From Plectosphaerella cucumerina (taxonomy: Eukaryota > Ascomycota > Sordariomycetes > Glomerellales > Plectosphaerellaceae), in contig JAGPXD010000004.1 of NCBI GenBank assembly GCA_020746995.1, positions 2,542,001-2,606,000 on the forward strand: 64,000 nt of DNA. Reading direction: 5' to 3'. Both the position numbers and the translations under genes were made by a program. Under the pieces are notes generated by a model, which ran no database searches, was not told the DNA's origin, and saw nothing but the letters and a program-made list of their open reading frames with translations. Positions 53,258 through 64,000 of this stretch are shown one piece after another. Numbering within the stretch: the stretch's first letter is position 1; each line of letters begins with the position of its first letter.

Positions 53258-54664
53258 ATGCCGCCACCTCCGCCTCGAAGGCCTGATCCGAAGGCGTCCG
53301 GCTCCGGTTCCGGCGCCGGCGCTGCGTCCAAGGAAGAAAACATTTACATCCCCTCATTCATCAGTAAACGGCCCTTCTACGCAACCGAGGAAGGCGACCA
53401 GACCGACTATCTCGAACATCAGCGTCTACAAAAAAAGAAGGAGCAGTCGCAATGGTACGATCGTGGGCGGAAGGCAGGCCCAGCAGCCACCAAGTACCGG
53501 AAAGGTGCTTGCGAAAACTGCGGTGCCATGACACACAAGGCCAAGGACTGCCTTAGTCGTCCCCGCGCGAAAGGCGCAAAGTTCACGGGCAAGGATATCC
53601 AGGCAGACGACGTACTGCAGGATGTTCAACTCGGCTGGGATGCGAAGCGCGATCGGTGGAATGGCTACGATGCCAAGGAGTACCGTAACGTTGTGGAAGA
53701 CTTCAACCAGATGGAGGAGCTCCGCAAGATGGCAAAAGCCAAAGACGGCGAGGACGACGAGAAGGACGACGAGGGCGACAAGTATGCCGAGGAGAACGAC
53801 ATGAGAAAACACCAGAGCACCGCGACGCGACAGCTTCGACTGAGGGAAGACACAGCCAAGTACCTCTTGAACCTTGATCTCGACTCGGCGAAATACGATC
53901 CCAAGACGCGAGCCCTTATCGACGGTGGCGCGACGAATGACAAGGCGGCCGATCTCTTCGCCGAAGAAGGCTTCATGCGCGCTTCTGGCGATGCCGGCGA
54001 GTTTGAAAAGGCTCAGTCCCTAGCCTGGGAGACACAAGAAAAGTCTGGCGACACAAGCCAACATCTCCAGGCCAACCCTACCGCCGGCGAGTTCTATCGC
54101 AAGAAGCAAAAGGAAGAGATGGAGAAGAAGCGGGCCGAGAAGCAGCAGAAGCTGCGTGAGATGTACGGCGACGACTCGGGCTACCGCATGCCGGACGACA
54201 TCAAGAACCTTGTCACCGAGTCGGAAAAGTACGTCGAATACGATGAGAGCGGGCTCATCAAGGGCGCGCCAAAGAACGTGGGCAAGTCAAAGTACGCCGA
54301 AGACGTGCTCGTCAACAATCACACCTCGGTCTGGGGCAGCTGGTGGTCGACCTTCCAATGGGGCTATGCTTGCTGCCACTCGTTCGTCAAGAACAGCTAC
54401 TGCACCGGCGATGACGGCAAGGCGGCGCTGGAGGCATCTGAACGGCAGAGGATGGGCGCAGGTCTCCTGGAAGATGTCGAGCAGCATGAGGACACCGAAG
54501 TCGCCAAACAAGACGTCGCAGAACCGGACCAGGCGCCGAAGAAGCGGACAAGAGAGGAGATGATGAGCGGCATCTCCGAGGCAGAGATGGACGAATACAG
54601 GAGGAAACGGACGGCAGCCAACGACCCGATGGCGAAATTCCTCGGCAAGGACGAGCTACTGTGA
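53258..54664 (+). CDS. slu7: Pre-mRNA splicing factor Slu7
   Basis: An intronless gene of 468 residues. The order of conserved segments is typical: IYIPSFISKRPFYA (about 30-43), DYLEHQRLQ, WYDRGRKAGPAATKYRKGACENCG and the zinc knuckle CENCGAMTHKAKDC (about 87-100). Next come SRPRAKGAKFTGKDIQADD, LGWDAKRDRWNGYDAKEY, LREDTAKYLLNLDLDSAKYDPKTR, and the C-terminal SVWGSWWSTFQWGYACCHSF. Slu7 acts in the second catalytic step of splicing, helping select the 3' splice site, and shuttles through the nucleus. The middle is acidic (EDDEKDDEGDKYAEEND). The start is the first ATG and gives the proline-rich beginning common in fungi. It converges with RPS9, with only 215 bases between the ends. Confidence 0.97.
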   Translation: MPPPPPRRPDPKASGSGSGAGAASKEENIYIPSFISKRPFYATEEGDQTDYLEHQRLQKKKEQSQWYDRGRKAGPAATKYRKGACENCGAMTHKAKDCLSRPRAKGAKFTGKDIQADDVLQDVQLGWDAKRDRWNGYDAKEYRNVVEDFNQMEELRKMAKAKDGEDDEKDDEGDKYAEENDMRKHQSTATRQLRLREDTAKYLLNLDLDSAKYDPKTRALIDGGATNDKAADLFAEEGFMRASGDAGEFEKAQSLAWETQEKSGDTSQHLQANPTAGEFYRKKQKEEMEKKRAEKQQKLREMYGDDSGYRMPDDIKNLVTESEKYVEYDESGLIKGAPKNVGKSKYAEDVLVNNHTSVWGSWWSTFQWGYACCHSFVKNSYCTGDDGKAALEASERQRMGAGLLEDVEQHEDTEVAKQDVAEPDQAPKKRTREEMMSGISEAEMDEYRRKRTAANDPMAKFLGKDELL

Positions 54665-54879
54665 TAGTAATTGGGAAAAAAAAGATACCCCTTCCGCATC
54701 TCTCATATCGGTGGCAACACACTTGATTCAGGTGGATCTAAGACTTGGTTTGTTCCTCATGAGGTCATGCCATTGATCCTATGGCTAACGCCGCGGTGCG
54801 AATTGACCGATTCCGATTGGTATTCCCCGACCCGAATGTTTTGATAACCACCTATGCCCGAAAGAAGAAGACAATGCTT

Positions 54880-55772
54880 TTACTCGTCATCCTCCTCCTC
54901 CTCCTCACCGGCACCGCCCTCGGCGGACTTGGCCTTCTTCCTGCGAAGGCGGCCGGGGCGGCCACCACCGAAGGCCGAGGTCAGGGCGAAGTCGATGTGC
55001 TTCTGCGAGTCGAGACGGACGATGAACGAAGGGACGTTCACGATCTGCTTGCCGACGCGGATGTGGCGCTGGCGGATCAGGACACGGGCGTGGTGGATCG
55101 ACTTGGCAAGGCCGAGCTTGTAGACGCAAGTCTGGAGGCGGCGCTCAAGGAAGTCCTCAACCTTCAGGGCCAGGACGTAATCGAGCTTCATGCGGGACTC
55201 GTCAAGGACACCGACGCGCACGAGACGGCGAATGAGGGCGTTGCCCTCGAAGAGGCGCTTGGGGTCCTTCTCGTCGAGAGTCAGGAGCTGACTGCGACTG
55301 GTGTTAGCGAACAGGCGCGCGGTATCTCGGGGATTGCGGGCAGGCTGACCGGGCAGCACGACGGATCTTCGACAGGGTGAGCTGGACGCGCCAGACCTCA
55401 CGCTTGTTGCGGAGACCATACTCGCCAACGAGCTTAAGCTCGGAGTCACTGGATTGTCGGGGTCAGTTTTTCGATCTCAGACATAGATGGAGACAAGCTC
55501 GCATCCAGTGGCCAGAGTTATACTGACAGACGAGCGGCCTCGAAGGGGCGACGCGGCACACGGCTGGTCTTAGAATAGGAGAGTCTGGAGTGAGAAACAG
55601 TTAGCTGAAGCCTTCAAGGTGACGAGGAGCCATCGCGAGAACGTGGAAAGTCTCGTCCGGCGGGAGGGGAGGGGGGAGGGCGCGCAATGCGGGCGTCGTC
55701 GAGATTCTTTCGAAGTCGGCAGAGCGTCTGTCATTGCGACTGCCCTTGGGGAAAGGGTACTAACGGGGCCAT
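54880..55772 (-). CDS. rps9: 40S ribosomal protein S9 (uS4)
   Basis: Four exons on the minus strand, 55772-55765, 55584-55528, 55448-55350 and 55291-54880, encode 191 residues. The first exon is only 8 bases (ATGGCCCC) with a good GTTAGT donor. It was preferred over an ATG at about 55,632 because only it gives the right phase and the expected start MAP-SYSKTSRVPRRPFEAARL. The S4 RNA-binding domain is complete (LERRLQTCVYKLGLAKSIHH, HIRVGKQIVNVPSFIVRLDS), and the tail is Lys-rich then acidic (GEEEEEDDE). uS4 binds the 5' domain of 18S rRNA and takes part in decoding accuracy. It is divergent from RPL21, an arrangement that suggests joint control. The tiny first exon is common in fungal ribosomal-protein genes. 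Confidence 0.95.
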
Positions 55773-57044
55773 CGTGCTTGTCGTCCTAAGTTGTCGGCTG
55801 AGTGGTTGAGGATGAAGTCGAAGATCCGAATCGAAAAGTTCCTAGGGACTTCAATTTGGAAGTGGGCGTTAGGGCAAGTCTCGGCTACCCTCCAGCTGAC
55901 TAAGCTGGCGTTTCGCTCGGATGGGACTAGCGCAAACTCTGAGACCCAATCATCTGTCTCGAAGTTTTTTCCAACTCGTCACCTCCAAGCCCAGGTGCCT
56001 TAGGTACGGGACTACAGCAGAGATGCATTGCCTGGTAGCAGACATGCCCAAATGGCGGACGAGAATAGGATTGCTTCCGCCTGCAGCCCGTCTACCTCTC
56101 TGCTGTCACCGCTGCCCGGCGCACTTGGAGTATATTTGATTCAAATAGTGCACTGATGAAGATGAACAGTTTCCTGCTCTTTTGATGTACTTCCGTCCCT
56201 ACACAGCGCTCTGCGTCTTACTGAACCGTGCAGAGGCTTCTAACCACCTCGTCGCGGCTCGAGGGCCACAGTCGTTCATCCATGATCGTCACATCGTCAT
56301 CATCTCGCAAGTAATGTTGCCGCTGCCGCTCGCCGACTTTATCGGCGGCATAGCTATCACAGTTGCTCGTATCATGCCGCATCTCTAGAGCTTACCTGAG
56401 CGTGGGGAAGTGCAGTGTAGTGTGCTGGTCTTTTCCCGTAGAATTCAAGTCGTGTCCGACAGCCATGCAATAAAACGTACGGAGGTGAATAACTCTTGTG
56501 TCCGTCGGTCGCCGGTGTCGATGGCAGAGTGTCTGACTTCATCATTGACTCCAGCTTTACAACCCCGATAGAACTGGCCGAAACGAACAGGTCCGATGTT
56601 TAGTGAATCATGAAAACCGTCTTCTCTGGTTTCACTACCCACTCCAAGACGGCCATTCTTCGTACGATCTCAAGCAATGAAGTTCGACGCAGGTATCAAT
56701 AGGAAGGCTTCCGTAGTTCGTGTGTAGATGGGGCAGCGCCTCATGTGGTTGAAGTATGATGATGGCATGCGAAGCATGTGTCATGGTGATTGATGTTCCA
56801 TGGATTGAAGCGGCCCCAACCAGAGTCCACCAGCCTTCCTCAGCCACACGAGCTCGATTGCACCGCCCCAGCCCCACTCCCCGCCAATCATCGCCTGCCG
56901 CCAGACATGGGGCCTCTCGCACACAACTGGGCGATTTCTCCTCCGTTGTCCAAATTTCTCACTTCAGTTTCGAAGCTTTCCACCCAACTCCGATCTCGAC
57001 AACCACAACCCGTCACCCGTCTCACGACAAACAACCGTCACAAT
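55773..57044. promoter_or_regulatory. Divergent region between rps9 and rpl21
   Basis: A 1,272-base head-to-head interval between two ribosomal-protein genes. It should contain both promoters. C/A-rich leader sequence precedes RPL21 (about 56,990-57,044). I did not find a convincing Homol-D or Rap1-like element by eye, and no other gene is supported. Confidence 0.5.
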
Positions 57045-58020
57045 GGGAAAAGCCAGTGGTCTCCGCGCCGGCACTCGCGTCAGTTCTGCCCCGAAATCTA
57101 GCCCCGCGCTGCTCCGACCGCCATGCGACGATGCGCTCCAGCATTCTCTGGCAGCACCAGTCGATCAATACAGAAACTGACGAGGCCTCTGTAGTATGCC
57201 TTCAGCCGCAAGCACCGCCAGCATGGCATGATTAACATGAGCACGTACTTGAGGCAGTACCAGTGAGTTTCACCAACCGAACTTCAGGCCCTCTGGCCCT
57301 TGGGCCTGGAACAACTTCTTCAACCCTCCCAAACTGACACAACCTTCAGCGTCGGCGACATCGTTGACCTGGTTGCCAATGGCGCGGTCCAGAAAGGTGC
57401 GTTTTTCAAGCGGCTTCCGATGTCGAGACTTTCTCGCCGAAGCTCCGACTTCGAGGCTTCAACTTGCCCCCATCCACACATGGATGAACACAGCTTCTAT
57501 AACATATACTAACGCTTACTCAGGCATGCCCCACAAGGTCTACCACGGAAAGACGGTCAGTTTGGCGTTCTTTTCATGTTGTTGTGGTTGATTTCGAATA
57601 TTTGGCGATTTTCTGGGTTTGGGTGATGATTTTTGGTGTTTTGCGGCAGGCTTCGGCCCCGCACCCAAGAACCACCACCCCAGATCGTCTGTAAATGACT
57701 AGCGCTGACTCGAATCATAGGGCGTCGTCTACAACGTGAGCAAGTCCGCTGTTGGCGTCATCATCTACAAGAAGGTCAAGCACCGCTACCTCGAGAAGCG
57801 CCTGAACATCCGCATCGAGCACGTTCGCCTTTCGCGCTCGCGCGACGACTTCCTTCGCCGCGTCAAGGAGAACGCCCGCCTTCGCACCGAGGCCCAGGGC
57901 GACGGCAAGGTCGTCGTTCTCAAGCGCCAGCCCCTCGGTCCCCGCGACGCCCACACCATCTCCTTCAAGGAGAACGTCCCCGAGACTGTCACTCCTCTGG
58001 CCTACGAGACGACCATCTAA
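57045..58020 (+). CDS. rpl21: 60S ribosomal protein L21 (eL21)
   Basis: Five exons, 57045-57080, 57195-57262, 57350-57396, 57524-57555 and 57721-58020, encode 160 residues, the standard size. Exon 1 gives MGKASGLRAGTR, exon 2 YAFSRKHRQHGMINMSTYLRQ, and exons 3-4 VGDIVDLVANGAVQKGMPHK and VYHGKT. The last exon gives YNVSKSAVGVIIYKKVKHRY through the conserved end VTPLAYETTI. eL21 binds 5S and 28S rRNA near the central protuberance. The dense introns in the first 60 codons are typical for fungal ribosomal-protein genes. Its linkage to RPS9, SLU7 and SLA2 matches the conserved flank of the mating-type region in many ascomycetes. Confidence 0.97.
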
Positions 58021-59181
58021 GGTGTCGACGAGAAGGATTGGGAATGGGAAAACTGGGAAAAGGCACATGCACAGCACATGCTGCCGCGAAACATGACGAC
58101 CTCGATATGATAGGTCGCCCCCCTCGTCCAACGCGACAGACGGCACGCCGTGAGGGGCATTCCACACAGGAATGGAACATATCACTTGCTTTTTTTGTCG
58201 TGCGCGGGGTGTTACATGTGATCCGGCAGAGGTCTCTAGCATGGAAGGGCATCGTGGATCCGGCATGGTCCACCGGGAATGAAAACTCTCAATGTCAATG
58301 ACTGCGCCTCCAGCACTTTATGGGCTTTGAATCTCGGTGACTGTTATAGTGATGGCGACCGGAGCGCGCATGGCCATGGAACGACGATGTTCAAGGTTGT
58401 CGGGTATGGAAGTCTCGCCATGGTCAGTCCATCGGCGAGTACGAACCACATGCGCAGCGCCTCACTTGTCTAGAAGAAGAAGCGAAACCGATCGCATGCC
58501 TCCAGTCTTGACATTGATCCCCAGCGGCAGCGTCCGCGACAGCAACTCGGGCACACTGATACATTGCGTATGCCATCACGTGATCAGACCCAGTGCCACA
58601 GGATCCCGCGCGGGCCGACGGCACAGTGTGGGGCATCCCGGTTTGAGTTGACGCCCAAACGCCTCACTCAATCCAGACAAGCGGAACAAAATGTCGAGCA
58701 CCGCCACGAGGACTCTAGAGGTGGCTCGGTCGGCTCTTCCAACACACAGTTGACACACGCCACGACGCCGCCCGACCCCTTTGGGCTGCTGCAGAACCGA
58801 GAGTCTTGGCGAATGGAGAGCTTGCGCAGTCTGGTCGCCCCAGCCACTCCATGTCCCCCCCAAAGGGCCACGAGATCTCTCTCGACAGCTTCGTCAGTGC
58901 TGACGACGATTGTCTCCCAGACTGAATTGCCGCGTTGCTTCGCCGCCGTGCTGCTGATTCACGCGCATTAATACCAGGATCGCCGCTCCATTAAATCAGC
59001 TCCGCAGTCGTAGTCCTTGGTCGGCGCCGCGCGGAGCTGCCAGGCTGCCACCCAAGCCCCCGAATCGTGCAACTTCCCCAGACGTCATTTCCGCGGCGGC
59101 TCGGCGACCACCTCCTTCCTCCCCGCAACACCAACACTCAACCGAGAGCTTGCTTCGCGCAAGTGCACACCCGCCGCAAAG
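58021..59181. other. Intergenic
   Basis: About 1.16 kb containing the RPL21 3' UTR and the SLA2 promoter. No protein-like frame is supported on either strand. Confidence 0.5.
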
Positions 59182-62100
59182 ATGGCTTCCGTAATGGGAA
59201 CGTCTCACACAAAGTTTGTTCTCCCCTCCATCGGTAGGATGCCGCGCGCGGTCTACTGACAGCAGCCGAAGAACCGATCAGGAACTCGCCATCAACATTA
59301 AGAAGGCCACCAATGGCGACGAGACGGCACCAAAGCGCAAGCATGTACGTGCTTGCATCGTCTACACATGGGATCACCGGTCCTCCCAGGCCTTTTGGTC
59401 AGGCATGAAGGTGTAAGTGCCTCCTCGGCTTCCCTTGGGCAGCAGCTAGCTAAATGTCTCGCTGTACAGGCAACCCCTCATGGCCGACGAAGTTATGACC
59501 TTCAAAGCGTTGATCACCGTACACAAAGTTTTGCAAGAAGGCCACCCTGCCACCCTGAGGGAGGCAGTTGCTCAGAGGGGATGGATTGACAGCATGGGCC
59601 GCGGCCTCTCCGGAGAAGGCGTGCGCGGGTATGCGCCCCTGATCAAGGAATACGTCTACTACCTCCTGGCGAAGCTCTCCTTCCATCAGCAGCACTCCGA
59701 GTTCAACGGCACCTTCGAGTACGAGGAATATCTCAGTCTGCGCGCCATCAACGATCCGAACGAGGGCTACGAGACCATCACCGACCTCATGACTCTCCAG
59801 GACAAGATTGAGCAGTTCCAGAAGCTCATCTTCTCTCACTTCCGGCACGTCGGTAACAACGAGTGCCGCATCTCTGCGCTGGTTCCCCTTGTACAGGAGA
59901 GCTATGGTATCTACAAGTTCATCACCAGCATGCTTCGCGCGATGCACTCGAGTAGGTCTTACTTCCACAATTGTCCCATGACAGGTGCTGACGGTGTTAG
60001 GCACCGGCGATGATGATGCTCTTGCGCCTCTGCGCGAACGGTACGACGCTCAGCATTATCGCCTGGTCAAGTTCTACTACGAGTGCTCCAACCTCCGATA
60101 CCTGACCAGTCTCATCACGATTCCGAAGTTGCCGCAAGATGCGCCGAACCTGCTGGGCGAAGGCGACGAGGCCCCGGCGCTCCCGGCGCGGCCGAGACAA
60201 GAAATCGAGAGACAGCCGAGCCCCGCCCCCGAGCCCAAGTCACAGGAGCCGGACGAGATCTCCGAGTTCTGGAAAAGCGAGCTCGACAGACAGAACCGCG
60301 AATACGAGGAGCAGCAGAGGGTGCTCGAGGAGAGGCAGCAGGCACAGCAGCTCGCGCAACAGCAGGCCTCGATGCAGGCGCAGCGCGACTTTGAGGAGCA
60401 GCAGCGCCTTCTCATGGAGCAGCAGCAGCGCGAGCAGGAGGCTCTGATGCAGCAGCAGATGCAGTACCAGACGCAGGGCCGGCTGGCCGAGCTTGAGCAG
60501 GAGAACTTCCGTGCGCGCGCGCAATACGAGCAGGACCAGCTCATGCTGCAGCAGTACGACCAGAGGGTCAAGGCTCTGGAGACGGAGCTATCGCAGATCC
60601 AGGGCAGCCTAGGACAGCAGCTGAACAGCCGTGACGACCAGATCCGCGCCCTTCAGGAGCAGGTCAACACTTGGCGAACCAAGTACGAGTCGCTGGCGAA
60701 GCTCTACTCCCAGCTCCGGCACGAGCACCTTGAGCTCCTCAACAAGTTCAAGACGGTGCAGCTCAAGGCGGCCTCGGCTCAGGAGGCCATCGAGAGGCGC
60801 GAGAAGCTCGAGCGCGAGATCAAGACGAAGAACCTCGAGCTCGCCGACATGATCAGGGAGCGCGACAGGGCCCTCCACGACAAGGACCGCCTGTCGGGCA
60901 GCAACAAGGACGAGGTCGAAAAGCTCAAGAGGGAGCTCCGGATGGCTCTCGACAAGGCGGACAACATGGAGAGGAGCAAGGGCAACGAACTCTCGACCAT
61001 GCTGTCCAAGTACAACCGCGAGATGGCCGATCTCGAGGAGGCCCTCCGCATCAAGTCGCGTGCTCTTGAGGACGCGCAGGCGAAGCTGTCCAACGGCAAC
61101 ACGGACATCGAGCAACTTCTCCGCGACAAGGAGGAGGAGCTTGAGGTGTACAAGGCTGGAATGGACCAGACGCTCATCGAGCTCAACGAGCTCAAGCTGA
61201 ACCAGGGCGACACGGACACGGCCCTGGATGGCCAGATCGACGCGCTCATCATGGCCAACCTCGACAAGATCAACGACATCATCGACTCGGTGCTGCAGTC
61301 GGGCGTCCAGCGCGTCGATGATGCTCTCTACGAGCTCGACTCGACCATGCAGGCCGGCAACCAGAATGCTTCGCCGTCGTACGTTCTGTCGCAGATTGAG
61401 AAGGCCTCGTCGTCAGCCATGGAGTTCGCGACGGCGTTCAACAACTTCATCGCCGACGGGCCCAACAGCCCCCACGGCGATCTCATCAAGACGATCAACG
61501 TCTTCTCGGGCGCCATTGCCGATGTGTGCAGCAACGCAAAGGGTCTGAACCGTCTCGCCACGGACGAGAAGAGCGGCGACACCCTCATGAACGGCACGCG
61601 CCAGTCGGCCCAGGCCACGGTCAAGTTCTTCCGTGGCCTGCAGAGCTTCCGCCTCGAAGGCATGGATCCGATCCAGAAGACGGACGTCGTCATCAACAGC
61701 AACAACGACGTGCAGATGAACCTGCAGAAGCTCAACAAGTTCGTCGAGACGTTCGCGCCCAACGCCGGCAAGCTCGCCGGCAAGGGCGACCTCGGCGACA
61801 TTGTTGACCAGGAGCTGAGCAAGGCTGCCGACGCCATCGCGGCGGCGGCGGCCAGGCTGGCCAAGCTCAAGAACAAGCCCAGGGATGGCTACTCGACGTA
61901 CGAGCTCAAGGTCCACGACTCGATCCTGGACGCAGCCACGGCTGTGACCAACGCCATCGCGCAGCTCATCAAGGCGGCGGCGGTCACGCAACAGGAGATC
62001 GTGCAGGCAGGGCGCGGCTCGTCGTCTCGCACAGCCTTCTACAAGAAGAACAACCGCTGGACCGAGGGTCTCATTTCGGCGGCAAAGGCCGTGGCGGCGT

Positions 62101-62569
62101 CGACCAACACCCTCATCGAGACGGCCGACGGCGTGCTTTCGAACCGCAACAGCCCGGAGCAGCTCATCGTGGCGTCCAACGACGTGGCCGCTTCGACCGC
62201 GCAGCTCGTGGCCGCCAGCAGGGTCAAGGCCGGCTTCATGAGCAAGAGCCAGGAGAACCTCGAGCAGGCCAGCAAGGCCGTGGGCGCGGCATGCAGAGCC
62301 CTGGTGCGCCAGGTCCAGAGCATGATCAAGGACCGCAACCAGGAGGACGACCAGGTCGACTACTCCAAGCTCGGCGCGCACGAGTTCAAGGTCCGCGAGA
62401 TGGAGCAGCAGGTATGGTGCCCGAAAGTCCCCGGATGGTATACGACGCGTCACAGACGAGATACTAACACGACTTTGTTTAGGTCGAGATCCTTCAGCTC
62501 GAGAACAACCTCGCGGCGGCGCGTCACAGGCTGGGCGAGATGCGCAAGATATCATACCAGGAGGACTAG
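59182..62569 (+). CDS. sla2: Endocytic adaptor Sla2/End4 (ANTH and talin-like I/LWEQ domains)
   Basis: Five exons: 59182-59213, about 59266-59412, 59470-59951, 60001-62411 and 62483-62569, for about 1,052 residues. The first junction is least certain: the donor GTTTGT keeps the frame, and acceptors at 59262, 59265 or 59271 differ only by whole codons. The ANTH domain begins with ELAINIKKATN and ETAPKRKHVRACIVYTWD, whose basic cluster binds PIP2, and continues through YDAQHYRLVKFYYECSNLRY. A Gln/Glu-rich coiled coil follows, which binds clathrin light chain in the family. The C-terminal I/LWEQ domain (AATAVTNAIAQLIKAAAVTQ, LIVASNDVAASTAQLVAASR, VRQVQSMIKDR) binds F-actin. Sla2 couples clathrin coats to actin at endocytic sites. 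It is the canonical marker bordering the mating-type locus in many Pezizomycotina. Confidence 0.95.
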
Positions 62570-64000
62570 GCAGGCGTCATCACGACGGGCTCCTTGCAGC
62601 AGCGCTCGCGTGTCCCGCGAGCATGCATCCGGGAGACCCGACGGCACAGTCAGTAGAAGCGTTTGAAATTCTCCGCGTCCCACACGGCTACTCGTCCGGG
62701 ACGGCTGTTAGATTAGTGAGATGGATGAAGAACTTTGTGTTGTCCCCCCCCCCCGCGCGCCCCGCCTCGGATTCCCATTCATTCGCATGCGTCCCTATTG
62801 TCGAGGTTCCGGAGGCATGCCTCCCGTCCGGTGAAGATTCCCTCCCCATGCCAGCCACGCAACGACTGGCTAGGAACGAGGCGAGTCTTCAGCCCGGCAC
62901 GGGGACCCCCTCCCCTCTTCCCCTTCCCCTCGGACGCCGGGCCATCGTAAAGCCGTCCTGTCAACGGCGTGGCCGCATGGCGCAATCGGCAAGGCACGCG
63001 CCATGGCAGGCGTCGCCGGCTGAAGGGAGATCCGGCGGCTCTGCTAGGCAGTTTCGTGTTGACACTGGTGATGATGTTTTGACTAGCAGCGCCGGACGGC
63101 GCCCGGTGCGGCCTCTATCGCGTGGGGCAATCGAGGGGCCCCCTTCAGCCTCGAACGGCTCAGCTAGATCTGGGAGGGACAAGCGTTGAGGACGATTCCG
63201 TCCCGCTCACTGGGCGGGATGCGAGGGACAACGGCGCCGCTCATCTGCACCCCTCGGGGAGACCCCCGGAGCCACACCACGGCTGGAGCTGAAGACAGTG
63301 CGACTCTAAAGAAACCCCTTGAAGATACCTTGGGGGGTGCTCTCGCTGGAGGAAGCACGCAAGGAAGAAGCCACGGGCTGGGCGGCAGGTCTCGTCCCCC
63401 TTCCTCTCTCTTTTCCCCCGGGGAGAGGGGGGTTCGATGATCGATACAGATGGCCCCGGCCCAGGTACCGGGTTTGAAAGCAAAGTGTTCCCATCCCACC
63501 ACACGATACCCCTGCTGCGTGCTGCGGGGGCCGAACTCCAGGGTAAAAGGACAGGCCCCCAGGGACACACCAAACAGGGCATGGCTGTGAGGGAGATGGG
63601 GGGGCATGGGCCTCGAAGACTGGTCACCCTTGCTGCTCCCTCCTCATGCTGTCCTGGATGAAGCCCTCGAGGGTGGCGTTGCATCTTCTGCATACTTGTG
63701 TTTGGCATGCGCGTGTGCGTGTCTGCTGCGAGGAGGGCTTGCGAGCATCAAAGGCGGTGACCACGTGGAGAGGAGGGGAGCGGGAGTGCTATGCCAGATA
63801 CGATGTCGACCGGTCGATGAGAGTGGCCCTCACTGATGCCGGTGTCTCCGATGCAAGGAGATGCATCGCGGTTGTATCGAGGTGGTTGCGACTCCTGCTG
63901 CCGACCGCCAGGGGGGTTAGGTGACGGAGGGGGGGCGAGCGCCAGGTGTGGTGGCCAGGCGGCGAGTGCAGACGGCTGGGGAGTTGCTCATCCGGCCAGG
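62570..64000. other. Downstream of SLA2, no gene recognised
   Basis: About 1.4 kb to the window edge. Frames here are Arg/Pro/Gly-rich and show no alpha-box or HMG-box residues on either strand. Poly-C (about 62,743-62,754) and several G- and C-rich tracts are present. It may be the SLA2 3' flank plus the promoter of the next gene. Confidence 0.45.

Noticed and set aside
55590..55632. ATG at 55632 as the RPS9 start (MAPR...)
   Set aside because: It has only a GTCACC donor and the phase does not fit the next exon; the 8-base exon at 55765-55772 fits phase and the expected N-terminus.
59985..62666. Extension of the SLA2 frame past 62411
   Set aside because: The read-through end is Arg/Thr-rich; the intron 62412-62482 restores the conserved C-terminus ending in YQED.
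62970..63045. tRNA-like start (CGCATGGCGCAATCGGCAAGGC)
   Set aside because: It resembles an A-box, but there is no T-loop GGTTCGA-type sequence at the right distance and no matching acceptor stem.
62570..64000. Searched for a mating-type gene (alpha-box or HMG-box)
   Set aside because: No frame on either strand shows the conserved residues; only the flank appears to be present.

Overview
The window is nuclear DNA of a filamentous ascomycete, most likely a Sordariomycete. Genes carry short GT-AG introns with CTGAC/CTAAC-type branch sites, 5' leaders are long and pyrimidine-rich, and the products are clearly fungal (Rac1 ending in CTIL, Med12/Srb8, an Egh16-like secreted protein, an opsin/yapsin-like GPI aspartic protease, Sla2). 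I could not fix the genus. No tRNA, rRNA, CRISPR array or complete transposon was seen.

Left part (1-11.8 kb): a ketopantoate-reductase-like protein, an extended SDR lacking its catalytic tyrosine, rac1, a divergent pair of ribosome-biogenesis genes (Nop6-like and Cms1-like) and a small ER protein of the Asterix/PAT family. From 11.8 to 18.2 kb there is no intact gene, only a decayed TAP-family serine peptidase. MED12 follows (18.2-22.9 kb).

Middle part (22.9-47.8 kb) is the accessory stretch. It holds a very short secreted peptide precursor with a Cys-bounded loop, a small CCHC zinc-knuckle gene, a dynamin/Mx-like GTPase with one in-frame TAG, a secreted S1/P1 nuclease, an Egh16-like secreted protein expanded with Gly/Gln/Asn repeats, a GPI-anchored aspartic protease, an unrecognised tandem-repeat protein that also has one in-frame TAG, and a repeat-rich patch with a duplicated segment and a second, probably decayed, zinc-knuckle gene whose intron sits at the same place in the knuckle.

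Right part (47.8-62.6 kb) is a compact housekeeping block: REV3, SLU7, RPS9 (uS4), RPL21 (eL21) and SLA2. This set is known to flank the mating-type locus in many Pezizomycotina. SLA2 is the outermost gene on the right, so MAT may lie just beyond position 64,000; no MAT gene was recognised inside the window. REV3/SLU7 and RPS9/RPL21 are divergent pairs that share promoters. Splice sites were set by reading GT-AG boundaries, frame and family resemblance, without alignment or transcript data.
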